A stretch of 64,000 nt of DNA from Paenarthrobacter aurescens (GTDB lineage Bacteria > Actinomycetota > Actinomycetes > Actinomycetales > Micrococcaceae): assembly GCF_025421775.1 (NCBI RefSeq), contig NZ_JAOEFX010000010.1, positions 62,001 to 126,000 of the forward strand, read 5' to 3'. A program made the translations under genes and the position numbers. The notes beneath the pieces are model-generated. The model was not told the DNA's origin and did no database searches. It worked only from the letters and a program-made list of their open reading frames with translations. The first letter of the stretch is position 1. Each line of letters begins with the position of its first letter. This document shows, piece after piece, positions 26,261-35,218 of this stretch.

Positions 26261-26881
26261 CTAAGGAAGTACGACGGCGACGGGCGGGCCGCGCCGGCTG
26301 TCTTGCCTGAGGTTCCGCCAAGGGCGGGGGATGAAGACGTCGGGTGCGCCGACTGCGACTGGCGAGGCGCCGGCGTCGGGCCTGAACACTAAAGTGGGCA
26401 GGGCGAGCAGCGGCCGCAACCAGGCAGCCAGCTGCCAGAGGGCGTCCTCCCCTTTTGCCAGGATGACTGCAGAAGCAACGGTAGCCAGGACGTGGCCTAC
26501 AAGCATCATGGTGCCAAAGGCGGTCCCGAGCTCATGGGTGTGGGTCGCTGCGATATCCACCCCGGCGCTCAAGGATTCGCCGCCGAGGTGATGGTTCGCT
26601 CCCGGCCCGATTGCCGTGATGGGGCTCAACGCAGTGAAGGCCTCGTGCAGCGCGAGTTGCCCTGCGCCGAGTAGCGCGGCCATGGTGACGAGGTTCAGCT
26701 TGAAACGGGTGGCCAGTGTGGCAATCAGCGCCGTCAACGCTACGAGAGCCAGCAAAACCGGAGCCGTGGGAAGCTCCCCGCCGCCCACAACGTGAGCTAC
26801 TGCGGCAAGAAGCACGACCACCACAGAGATCACGCCGGACCGCAGAGCATGGAAGGGCGCCCGGGGCTGCGATGTGCGCAC
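26261..26881 (-). CDS. membrane protein of the ycnI locus
   Basis: A 206-residue protein with four or five hydrophobic segments and histidines placed between them (ANHHLGG, ATHTHELG, VGHVLA), which could bind a metal. The tail PWRNLRQDSRRGPP is basic and ends in an RGPP motif shared with similarly placed actinobacterial proteins. It is upstream of ycnI on the same strand with 121 bases between, including short inverted repeats. A role in copper handling is inferred from position only. Confidence 0.7.
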   Translation of the reverse strand: MRTSQPRAPFHALRSGVISVVVVLLAAVAHVVGGGELPTAPVLLALVALTALIATLATRFKLNLVTMAALLGAGQLALHEAFTALSPITAIGPGANHHLGGESLSAGVDIAATHTHELGTAFGTMMLVGHVLATVASAVILAKGEDALWQLAAWLRPLLALPTLVFRPDAGASPVAVGAPDVFIPRPWRNLRQDSRRGPPVAVVLP

Positions 26882-27035
26882 GGGTCCTCCCTCATCTCTC
26901 TGGCCGCTGCCTGACTGTCAGCATCTTGATTCTATCGGGAGTTCGGTGCCGGGCTGGTCTCGGATTGGTGTCTATGTGGATAGGTGCGCCGAGGGGTGGG
27001 CTCGCGGTCCAACACGTCGCGCGAAAGCGCCGGAG

Positions 27036-27380
27036 CTAAGCCCTCGAAGACCGGACGAACGTGGGTCCCGGCGGGTCCGGCACCTTCGCTGCGGATGTGG
27101 AACGCCGACGGCGGAGCTCAAGCTTCAGGCTCTCCTCGCCTCGCGCCATGGCCCAGTGGTGGTTGGCTGAGAAGGCCGGTTTGAGGAGCCAACTCAACCT
27201 GCGCAGGAGCGGCTTGGCGGCACTGACCCGCCAGTCGTAGGTGATGACAACTTCGGGTCCGTCGGTCTCGAAGGTCCAGCGTCCCGTTCCGTTGAGGTCG
27301 CCTTGTGCCGTGAGCGCGAAGCCATTGTTGCCTCCACGGTCCGCAGGTTCCGAGGGTGTCTGATGGCATCCGTAATTAAT
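27036..27380 (-). pseudogene. 5'-truncated SRPBCC-family gene remnant
   Basis: Between in-frame stops at 27381-27383 and 27036-27038 the minus strand encodes 114 codons with no ATG or GTG before the conserved part. The translation contains GDLNGTGRWTFETDGPEV, YDWRVSAAKPLLRRLSW and FSANHHWAMARGEESLKL, the second half of a polyketide-cyclase/SRPBCC domain. The N-terminal half is missing and its place is taken by the kinase gene end, so this looks like a broken gene. 26882-27035 holds nothing recognisable. Confidence 0.6.
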
Positions 27381-27396
27381 CTACTCCTGGCTGCGC

Positions 27397-27452
27397 CGAG
27401 GGGTTGACTCCGCTCATCTGAGTGAGCGAAAGGGTTGAGATCCCACCCCTCG
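27397..27452 (-). terminator. terminator of the kinase/type VII operon
   Basis: An outer stem CGAGGGGT (27397) / ACCCCTCG (27445) encloses a second hairpin CGCTCA / TGAGCG. It lies 18 bases past the kinase stop. Confidence 0.5.
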
Positions 27453-27470
27453 CCGGAGATGCAGAGGGAG

Positions 27471-29468
27471 CTACTCGCCCGAGTTCTCCCGGGAGGTAAT
27501 GCCGAAGGGCGCGGACTGGAGCTCAGTGAAGTTTCCAACGCTGGCACGCACGGTGCACTGTGGCGTGATCTGCAACGCCGTCACCGTGAGCCCCGAGCTG
27601 TCCACTGCCAGCGCCCCACCGCATCCGTCGGCGAACCGCACTCCCTTCTCACCGCCGGTTACAGCGGAGAGCATTTGCGATGGTTTGCCCGAAGCGGGGC
27701 TGACGTAGAGCGGATTGAGTTCATCGGCGCCCCCCGCCCACACCGGAACCAGCGTGATTTTCAGGGGGCTGGGCGTGACAACGCGGGCAGGCGTGCGGAC
27801 CTCCACACCCTTGAGCCGTTGTACCGCGTAGGCCGTGCCTTTGACGGCGGGGTTCTGCGTGGCGGCCGTGGTCGCGGCCGACCCGCTGCGGAGCCAGGCA
27901 TCCATGGCCTTCTGATCCGAGGGCGCCACCGGCACCTTGGCGGTCAGCTGCACTGATCCTCCGGCGGGGATCTCCACGCCGGACATCTTCCAGCCGCAGG
28001 CAACGTCCAAACCGGTGATGGAAGCCTGGTTACGGCTCACCGTGCCACCATCCCACGTCACAGCAGGGCATGCTTCGCCATCTGCCAGCCCAGGGATGAC
28101 CTCCAGGAACTCACCGGACAACGGCGCTTTCTGTGCCGCGTAGGACACTGTCAAGCGGACCTGGCCGGACGACGGCTCATACGTGGCACTCCGGGAAATC
28201 GTGAGTCCAGTAGGTAGGGCCGGGTCTTGCAGCTGCGCTGACAACTGTTGTCCGGGAGGCGTGGGAGCCGCCTGCTGGGTGGTGGGGGACAGGAGAACGA
28301 AGCCCACCACCATCACCACGATCAGTATGACCGCGCCACCGGCAAGGAGCAGCGCTTTGCGGGTCCGCCAAAACGGAGTCGAGTCCTTTTCCTCTGCCCG
28401 TTCCTCCGCTTGGGGGCGCACCTCGCGGCGCGGCATGGGGCGGGCAATGGTAGCGCTGCCGGCCTGCCCCAGGTCCGGAGCCGCAGCATCGACGCCGGCA
28501 CGTGGGGCCGCTGCGAAGGCTGCAAGTTCGTCATCGGTAAAGGCGCCGCGGACGACGGTAGCGGGACGTTCGACGTCGTCGAACTCTTCAGGCGCTGTCC
28601 CCCGGAGAAGAGCGGCCTTGCCCGCAAGCCCAGGCGCCAGGCGTCGGAGCGTCGACGCAGCCTCACCGGCCGTGGGTCGCTGGTCGGGGTCTTTGGACAA
28701 CAGCCGATCCAGGACCCCCCACAAGGCATCGTCCACCGGAATGCGGGGCGGGCGCGAAGAGACATGGCGGTAAGCAACGCTGAAGTCCGTCCCCGGACCT
28801 GCAAACGGCGTGCGGCCGGCCAGGAGCTCGTACAGCAGGACTCCGGTGGAATAGACATCTCCGGCGGGACCGGACCGCCCTTGGCTGATGAGCTCGGGAG
28901 GCATGTACTGAGGAGTGCCGATCAGGCCTGTCGTCTGGCGGATTTTCTCGCCCACGACGTCGGAAATGCCGAAGTCGGACACTCGCACGTCGCCGCTTTC
29001 ACACTCGGTCCATGGGCGGGCGAGGAGCACATTGTCCGGCTTGATATCCCTGTGCGTCACGCCCCGCGAGTGGGCGAACGCGAGGGCATCGAAGATTTCG
29101 GAGGCCACTTTTACGGCGTCTTCGGAGGGCAGCGGGCCGGCGTCCTTGACGACGTCGCGCAGCGAGCCGCCCGCGATGTAGTCCATGACGATGGCCAGCC
29201 GTTCACCCTCCACCACCATGTCCCGAACCGTGACGATGCGGGCGTCCTGCAGACCAAGCAGCACAGATCGCTCTCGGACGAACCTCTCCACCAGGGAGGG
29301 ATCATCGGCATGCTCCGGACGCAGCACTTTGGCCGCCAGGGTGCGGCCATCGGTTGACGTGACGGTCCAGACTTCGCCAACAGCGCCAGAGCCCACGCGC
29401 TCCCCAAAGCGGTAGGACGCGCCCAACGCCTGACCCGTTTGTGCCAATTGCATGTCCGTACTCTCCAA
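27471..29468 (-). CDS. membrane serine/threonine protein kinase
   Basis: A 665-residue Hanks-type kinase. The N-terminal catalytic domain has the glycine loop VGSGAVGEVW, the lysine in AAKVLRPE, the catalytic HRDIKPDN and the DFG motif, then GTPQYMPPEL in the activation segment. A membrane helix spans about 373-396 and an exported beta-rich domain of about 260 residues follows, without PASTA repeats. It is the last gene of the operon encoding the FHA-FtsK ATPase; FHA domains bind phosphothreonine, so the kinase may set the ATPase state. An alternative start at 29453 (MQLAQTG) is possible. Confidence 0.9.
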   Translation of the reverse strand: MESTDMQLAQTGQALGASYRFGERVGSGAVGEVWTVTSTDGRTLAAKVLRPEHADDPSLVERFVRERSVLLGLQDARIVTVRDMVVEGERLAIVMDYIAGGSLRDVVKDAGPLPSEDAVKVASEIFDALAFAHSRGVTHRDIKPDNVLLARPWTECESGDVRVSDFGISDVVGEKIRQTTGLIGTPQYMPPELISQGRSGPAGDVYSTGVLLYELLAGRTPFAGPGTDFSVAYRHVSSRPPRIPVDDALWGVLDRLLSKDPDQRPTAGEAASTLRRLAPGLAGKAALLRGTAPEEFDDVERPATVVRGAFTDDELAAFAAAPRAGVDAAAPDLGQAGSATIARPMPRREVRPQAEERAEEKDSTPFWRTRKALLLAGGAVILIVVMVVGFVLLSPTTQQAAPTPPGQQLSAQLQDPALPTGLTISRSATYEPSSGQVRLTVSYAAQKAPLSGEFLEVIPGLADGEACPAVTWDGGTVSRNQASITGLDVACGWKMSGVEIPAGGSVQLTAKVPVAPSDQKAMDAWLRSGSAATTAATQNPAVKGTAYAVQRLKGVEVRTPARVVTPSPLKITLVPVWAGGADELNPLYVSPASGKPSQMLSAVTGGEKGVRFADGCGGALAVDSSGLTVTALQITPQCTVRASVGNFTELQSAPFGITSRENSGE

Positions 29469-29527
29469 AGCTGTCGATCTGATGTCCGGGCCGTCCCGCG
29501 GACCCCTGCAAAGTGTCTGCTGTTGGT

Positions 29528-32500
29528 TTAGCTCCCGGGGCTTACCGACTGGATGAGCGACACTTGCCCGCCCACCCCTATGTACCCGCGTCCGGCGGTC
29601 AGCGCCACGGGGGCCTTCCGCGGAAGTGTGGTACCCAGCAGTTCGCCGTCGTAGTTGACGTCGGGCTGGAGCACCAGGCCCAGACGGGATTTTCGGATGG
29701 ACTTGGTCCAGTGACTGTACAGCCCACGGATGTCAGCGGCCCGACCTGAGGCAATAATGCAGAGCCCCGGCGGCCCGGAGGCTACGATCCCCGCAATGGA
29801 CTGATCGGTGTCCTCGAAGCGTTCGGCGTCGTCGATCAACAGGAACACCGGGCCGCGCTCGATCCGCAGTGAGGCCAACAATGCAGGCACCTCGTCCGCG
29901 CCTACCGCTATCCGGTCCAGATCAGCGGTGGCCAACGGTGAGCGGCGGTCGCAGATGCCCCAGACCTGGGCCGGACCGCGGGAAGTGGCTACGCCCCGGA
30001 CAGCCTCGGCCAGGGCCAACAGCACGGTGGACTTACCGGAACGGGCCGGCCCGGCAATCAGGGCGTGCTCGCCCTCATAAATTTCCAGGAAGGCCGGTGC
30101 GAGGTCCGTTTCGCGGATTCCCACGGGGATATGCCATGGCTCGGTCTCCAGTTGCGGCTTCACGCCCAGATCCGCCATGGTGACGTTGGTGGGCAGGCTC
30201 CGGATCGCCGTAGTCTTCGCCGGTGCATCTGCCCAGCTCTGCCGGACGCGATCCACAGCGGCCTCCAACCCGATTCCGGGTGTGGCAACGTGCATTTGCA
30301 GGGAGGTCCGAGGGTCCACGCAGCGCCCGGGGAGTGCCGCGGGGACATTCTTGGCCCGCACGCCCAGCGAGGAGTAGTCGTAGTTATCGGCGAGCCGGAA
30401 AAGCCACTTCTGGAGCGTTACTTCATTCATCACAGACGGAACCGCTTTGGCGCGGGTGGTGGTCACGGCAAAGGACAGGCCAAGCGCCGGGCCGTCGGCG
30501 TATGCGCGGTACAGCAGGCCCAGAAGTTGCTGTCCTTCAAAGTCCTGGAATTCGTCACGGAGGGATGCCAGGCCGTCAAGCAGCACCACCATGCGGCGAT
30601 GCGTACCCGGTGCCGCGCGGCGGCTCTCCAGCTCAGTGCTCAGATGGCGTAGGAAACGGGCTTGCTGCTCCTTGGCGCCGGCACCCGTTCCTACGTATGC
30701 CACGGTGTGCGGCAGGCGTTTCAGCATCTCAAGGTCCCCGGAGCCCATGTCCAGAACCATCAGATCCAGCTCGGTTGGATCTGCCTCCCTGGCGAGCGTC
30801 AACGCGATGGACGCCAGAGTGGTGCTTGTGCCGGAGCCTGCCACACCCATCAGCATCAGGTTGCCCACGGACATGTCCCATCCGGTTGCGGACTGACGCT
30901 GCAGTTCGGGCTCGTCCAGCAGGGTCACCATAACGGTGGACCCATGGACGCGGCCCACTGTCGGTAGCCCTGGGGTGGAAGCGTGCACCGGAGAGGCTTC
31001 CGCCACGAACCCGTCCAGCTCCACGCGTTCGCCCAGCGCTTCTGGCCAAACCTGCCGCGGAGGGGCGAAGCCAGCCTCTGTATTGGCATCGACAACGGCG
31101 TCGATGAGGAGATCCAGATCATTCTCGTCCACTGCCGCGGACCGTGGAAGGACAGGAGCGGGGGCGGGGACACCGAACTGCCGGATGTCGCGAACATCGA
31201 CGGCGGGACCGCCGTCGAGCTGTGCCTGTCCGGTGACCAGCGCCGTCTGGACGGGCGTGATGTCGTCCTGGCCGAGCTTCACAAAGGCGCGGCCCATCTG
31301 GGCCCTGCCGATGGCCGAGGCAGCTGGGACGCCAATAACGTTGTTGGAGTCGTCGCGGCTCTGGACGCGCAGCGCCACCCGCAGGTTGGTGTTCGCGAGG
31401 ATGTCGTCGCTCACCACACCGGCCGGGCGCTGCGTCGCCAGGATCATGTGCACTCCCAAGGTGCGGCCCACGGCGCCAATGCTGACTAGGGCCGTGAGTA
31501 CGTCCGGGAAATCCTTGGCCAGCATGGCGAACTCATCCACCACCAGGAGCAAGCGTGGCATCGGCTCGGCCGGGTTCGTTGCCAAATAGGCGTTGAGGTT
31601 GTCGATGCCCTCGCCTGCCTCGGCGAAAACCCGCTGGCGTCGCTCCATCTCTGCTTCCAAAGCGATCAGGGCGCGGTCTGCCAACTGTTCGTCCAGGTTG
31701 GAGATGGTTCCGATGGTGTGCGGCAGGCGTTCACAGGCCTTGAAGGCAGCACCCCCCTTGAAGTCCACCAGAATGAAGTTCAAACGGGTCGGATCGTTGC
31801 GGGCAGCGAGGCCGGCTACGAGGGAGCGCAGGAATTCAGACTTTCCGGAGCCGGTGGTGCCGCCCACCAGCCCGTGCGGACCGTCCTTGACCAGGTCCAG
31901 GGTGAGTGGCCCGTTTTCGCCGGTACCTATAGGTGTGGAAACGCCGGTGGGGGCCTGCCACATCCGGCGGATCGTGGCCGCGTCGGGGCGCTCGTAGCCA
32001 AGCAGGCCGGGCATCCGCACCAAAGCGGGCAAGGAGGCCCCGGGAACGCTGAGCTCAGGATCGTCGAAGTGTGCCAACCGTGTGGCGCAGCGCAGGGATT
32101 CTTCGTGGTCGAGGCCTGCCAGGATGACGTCCTCCACACGGGTCAGGTCCTCAGGCTGGTCAACGGTGGCTGCAGCATCCGTCCCAACCCTGATGATGGT
32201 GGTGCAGGACGCAGGCAGTTGTTCCTCTGACGTCGCTATGACGATGCCCGCCACGCGTGGTGGGCGCTGCTGCGGGTTGACGTGGCCACCGGGAACGGAA
32301 CGCCCCATGCCCAGCAAGGCGCGTGCAGGGGCGTCCCTGCCCTCTGTCAGTACGTCGGAATCGAGGACCACCATGAGCGCTGGAGTGGGCAATTCCTCCA
32401 CGGAGTCCTTCAGCATGCGCAGCATGGCCAGGCTGGTCTCACGATGCGCGGACATCCAGCGGTCGCCCGTGCTGCTGCCGGTTTGGCGTGTGTGGGGGAG

Positions 32501-33817
32501 CCAGGAGGCCCATTCCCATTCATCGGCCCGGCCGGCGTCGCAGAAAACGCCGATCGTCAGATCTGCTGGACCAACATGCACCGCAGCCTGGGCTACCAGG
32601 GACCGGGCCAGCGCCAAGGCCCCCTCCCGTGAGCCCACAATGCCTACCACCCCGGCGTCGGTCAGGTCCACCAGTACGGGAGCTGCCAGGAGACGGGCTG
32701 CCGTGAGGGTTTCCTTGACTTTCTCGTCCGGGCGCGAGCCCGCAGCACGGTCAACTTCAGGTTTCCATGGCACGTCACCCGTGCCCGCGTGCAGGGCCAG
32801 GAAATCGTCCGAGTCCGCACGGCGCTGCCACAGTGATGTCGCCGGAAGTGCCGGACGGCGGACAACCGTAGCGGGATCGGGGACCATCTTGTGCCGGCGG
32901 GCGGTCTCCACCTCAGCGGCTGTACGGATCTGTTGCTCAAACTCCTTGAGCGCTCCATCGAAGCGCTCTGCCTCTTCCTTAAGGCCGCGGGCATGGCGGC
33001 GCTTTTGCTCGAACCACATGCCCACCGCCATCACCGGACTGAGCATGGCGAACATCGCGAAGCGCATGTCCCTCAGGATCATCACCATCGCAACGGCCAT
33101 GACCAGCGGCGCCAGCACTGTGATGTAACTGAATTTGTTGGCTGGCGGGACGTCCTTGCGGCTCGGCGGGACCAGAGGATCTCCGGCCGGTGCACGGCCG
33201 GGACGCGGCGGCCTGTTAAAGGGAGCAGTGGCTGCCGGGGTCAGGTTGTGCAGGCTGCCTGGCGCGGGAGCGGGGGTCTCGTCCAAGGCGGGGCGGAGGA
33301 GAAGGACCGTGCCACCTGCCGTAATGGTGGCCGTTTGAGTGACCAAAACCCCGTCCTCGCCCACAGGTTCCCCGTTGACCAAGGTGCCGTTGGTGGAACC
33401 GCCATCCACCACGCGGAGACCCTCCTCTTCGCGGCGAAGGCGGAAATGATCCCAGGACGCGCTTTCGGTCGGGAGGCTGAGATCGGCGTGGGGTGACCTG
33501 CCGATGAGCATGTCGCGGCCTTGAGGAACGTCAACCACGCCACCCGTTCGCTGACCGCCGGCCAGCGTGAGGCTCCAACCACGGACGCGGTGCGGGGCGG
33601 GCCACGGCGCGCGTGAAATGCGGCTGCCCTCCAGCAGAATCAGCTCGGACAGCGGCGTGGCGCCACGAATCTCTGTTTCGTTGACGAACACAGGTTCTTC
33701 AGGGGCAACACGGGGTCCGCCGGCGGCTTCCACTAAGTCGGACAACGTCGTGGCGGGCGCAGCATGGGCAACCTCGCACTCGAAACGACGATCGTCCAGG
33801 TCGATCAGCACACGCAT
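29528..33817 (-). CDS. FHA-FtsK/SpoIIIE ATPase, EssC/EccC-type secretion motor
   Basis: The 1,429-residue protein resembles the motor of type VII secretion. Residues 1-75 look like a small beta-grasp or FHA-like fold, about 80-160 a FHA domain (DMLIGRSPHADLSL, STNGTLVNG), and two membrane helices lie at about 226-270. Three ATPase domains follow: the first has Walker A GGTTGSGKSEF near 655 and Walker B LLLVVDEFAMLA; the second has a weak P-loop GVAGSGTSTTL; the third has AGPARSGKSTVL and VFLLIDDAE. FHA plus one chain with three ATPases is the EssC layout of Firmicutes rather than the actinobacterial EccCa/EccCb. AGGAGG precedes the start. It sits in a four-gene operon facing a WXG100 gene. 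Confidence 0.9.
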   Translation of the reverse strand: MRVLIDLDDRRFECEVAHAAPATTLSDLVEAAGGPRVAPEEPVFVNETEIRGATPLSELILLEGSRISRAPWPAPHRVRGWSLTLAGGQRTGGVVDVPQGRDMLIGRSPHADLSLPTESASWDHFRLRREEEGLRVVDGGSTNGTLVNGEPVGEDGVLVTQTATITAGGTVLLLRPALDETPAPAPGSLHNLTPAATAPFNRPPRPGRAPAGDPLVPPSRKDVPPANKFSYITVLAPLVMAVAMVMILRDMRFAMFAMLSPVMAVGMWFEQKRRHARGLKEEAERFDGALKEFEQQIRTAAEVETARRHKMVPDPATVVRRPALPATSLWQRRADSDDFLALHAGTGDVPWKPEVDRAAGSRPDEKVKETLTAARLLAAPVLVDLTDAGVVGIVGSREGALALARSLVAQAAVHVGPADLTIGVFCDAGRADEWEWASWLPHTRQTGSSTGDRWMSAHRETSLAMLRMLKDSVEELPTPALMVVLDSDVLTEGRDAPARALLGMGRSVPGGHVNPQQRPPRVAGIVIATSEEQLPASCTTIIRVGTDAAATVDQPEDLTRVEDVILAGLDHEESLRCATRLAHFDDPELSVPGASLPALVRMPGLLGYERPDAATIRRMWQAPTGVSTPIGTGENGPLTLDLVKDGPHGLVGGTTGSGKSEFLRSLVAGLAARNDPTRLNFILVDFKGGAAFKACERLPHTIGTISNLDEQLADRALIALEAEMERRQRVFAEAGEGIDNLNAYLATNPAEPMPRLLLVVDEFAMLAKDFPDVLTALVSIGAVGRTLGVHMILATQRPAGVVSDDILANTNLRVALRVQSRDDSNNVIGVPAASAIGRAQMGRAFVKLGQDDITPVQTALVTGQAQLDGGPAVDVRDIRQFGVPAPAPVLPRSAAVDENDLDLLIDAVVDANTEAGFAPPRQVWPEALGERVELDGFVAEASPVHASTPGLPTVGRVHGSTVMVTLLDEPELQRQSATGWDMSVGNLMLMGVAGSGTSTTLASIALTLAREADPTELDLMVLDMGSGDLEMLKRLPHTVAYVGTGAGAKEQQARFLRHLSTELESRRAAPGTHRRMVVLLDGLASLRDEFQDFEGQQLLGLLYRAYADGPALGLSFAVTTTRAKAVPSVMNEVTLQKWLFRLADNYDYSSLGVRAKNVPAALPGRCVDPRTSLQMHVATPGIGLEAAVDRVRQSWADAPAKTTAIRSLPTNVTMADLGVKPQLETEPWHIPVGIRETDLAPAFLEIYEGEHALIAGPARSGKSTVLLALAEAVRGVATSRGPAQVWGICDRRSPLATADLDRIAVGADEVPALLASLRIERGPVFLLIDDAERFEDTDQSIAGIVASGPPGLCIIASGRAADIRGLYSHWTKSIRKSRLGLVLQPDVNYDGELLGTTLPRKAPVALTAGRGYIGVGGQVSLIQSVSPGS

Positions 33818-33874
33818 CGGGCGCTCCTCCTGTGGTGGAACTGTTCCCCTCAGGCGTGGGGACAGAAAGATTGA

Positions 33875-35218
33875 TTAGGGGCTGGCTGGCGCCGGTACCC
33901 AGACAAGCCGTGGGGCGTTCTCGTCTGCCGGACGAAGACCGAGATCCTGAGGTGACGCGAAGACGGGGATCGCATCAGCGGTCAGTGCCTGGGATTGCGA
34001 GAAGTCCAGCGATGGTCCCGCGAGGCCCTCCCCGGCTCCGAAGGACATGGTGCGAAGCGATGCTCCGACCTTCGCTGGATCGTTGCTCCCGGCGAGGGCA
34101 GCTGCCCGGACCAAGGCCACGACGGCGTCATGGCTGCGTGCGTCCGCGGCCCAGGCGTCCGCCGAGAATGGGGTATCGTCCGTCAGGTTCTTGATCTCCG
34201 GGTTTCCGCCGGCCAATCTAATGCCGGAGAGGAATGCGGACATTCCCCGACCTTGGGCGTCCTGCTGGAGCGCGACAGCATCGCCCGTTGCCGGCGCAAT
34301 GCTGACCAACTGTCCTGAAGCAGTGCCGTCCAACTCCGAAAGCGATGACGCGAACGCGGGCGTAGTGGCGCCGTCGGGAAGTACCAGTGGAACTGACACA
34401 TCGCGTGACTGGAGGGCTTGGACCAGCCGCGCCAGGCGCTGCGGCGTTGCCGCCGACACCACAACAGCGTCAGCCGGGTTGGCTATCCGTATGCCTTCAG
34501 CATCCGCCGGCGCGTCCTTGGCCGGAGGACGGAGCTGGTCGCCAGTACGGATGGCGGCTTCCTGGGCAAGGTCGGCTACCTCGGAGAAGCCATCCAGCGT
34601 CAGTGTGTCAGCGGGAGTGACGGATGCCGGGACCCGGCCGCCGTCGTTGACCAGCAGCACACGGCTCTTGCCGGCAAGAGCGGTGCCCAGGGCGGCCTGG
34701 ACAGAGGTTGCCGTAGGTCCAGTGGTCCACGTGGTTTGAGCTGGTTCCGAAGCTTCCGAGTAGGGCAGGATGACGGGGAGACCCCGCTCCTCAGCGGCCT
34801 TCGTGGCAGCAAGGGCCTGAGGTCCGGTGCTTGCCACAACGATGCCGGACACACCTTGCTCGGAAAGAGTGCCGACGGCAGCACGGGCCCCGTCTTCGGT
34901 GCCTTGGTCATTCTGGGTTGGGAGGGCGACTGTCGCCCCGCTTTGGGCGAAACGCTGTGCCGCCACCACGGCACCCTGTGCTGCGCGGTTGTATTCGGTA
35001 CCTGGCTCCCCGGACTGGCCGAACGTCATGACGACGCCGATCGAAAAGTCTGCCGGCAGGCCGTCAGCTTTCAGGGCAACAGGAACTGTTGCCGCCACAG
35101 GATCGGGCCGGGGAGCTTCCGTGGGGCGGTTCAGGGTCATGGTCAGGACCACAGCAGCAGCAATCACGACGGCGGCTCCCGCGGCGATCAGGGCGAAGAG
35201 CCGGTTGCGGGGGTTCAC
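33875..35218 (-). CDS. membrane-anchored type 1 periplasmic-binding-protein-like protein
   Basis: A 447-residue protein with an N-terminal membrane helix (residues about 7-29) and a large outside domain with the type 1 binding-protein fold of amino-acid receptors (IGVVMTFGQSGEPGTEYNRAAQGAVVAAQRF, SGIVVASTGPQALAATKAAEERGLPVILPYSEA). No ABC permease or ATPase is nearby, so it is probably not part of a transporter. Its start overlaps the preceding gene by 4 bases (ATGA), tying it to the secretion operon; a role as a structural or sensing subunit of the apparatus is inferred. Confidence 0.75.
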   Translation of the reverse strand: MNPRNRLFALIAAGAAVVIAAAVVLTMTLNRPTEAPRPDPVAATVPVALKADGLPADFSIGVVMTFGQSGEPGTEYNRAAQGAVVAAQRFAQSGATVALPTQNDQGTEDGARAAVGTLSEQGVSGIVVASTGPQALAATKAAEERGLPVILPYSEASEPAQTTWTTGPTATSVQAALGTALAGKSRVLLVNDGGRVPASVTPADTLTLDGFSEVADLAQEAAIRTGDQLRPPAKDAPADAEGIRIANPADAVVVSAATPQRLARLVQALQSRDVSVPLVLPDGATTPAFASSLSELDGTASGQLVSIAPATGDAVALQQDAQGRGMSAFLSGIRLAGGNPEIKNLTDDTPFSADAWAADARSHDAVVALVRAAALAGSNDPAKVGASLRTMSFGAGEGLAGPSLDFSQSQALTADAIPVFASPQDLGLRPADENAPRLVWVPAPASP

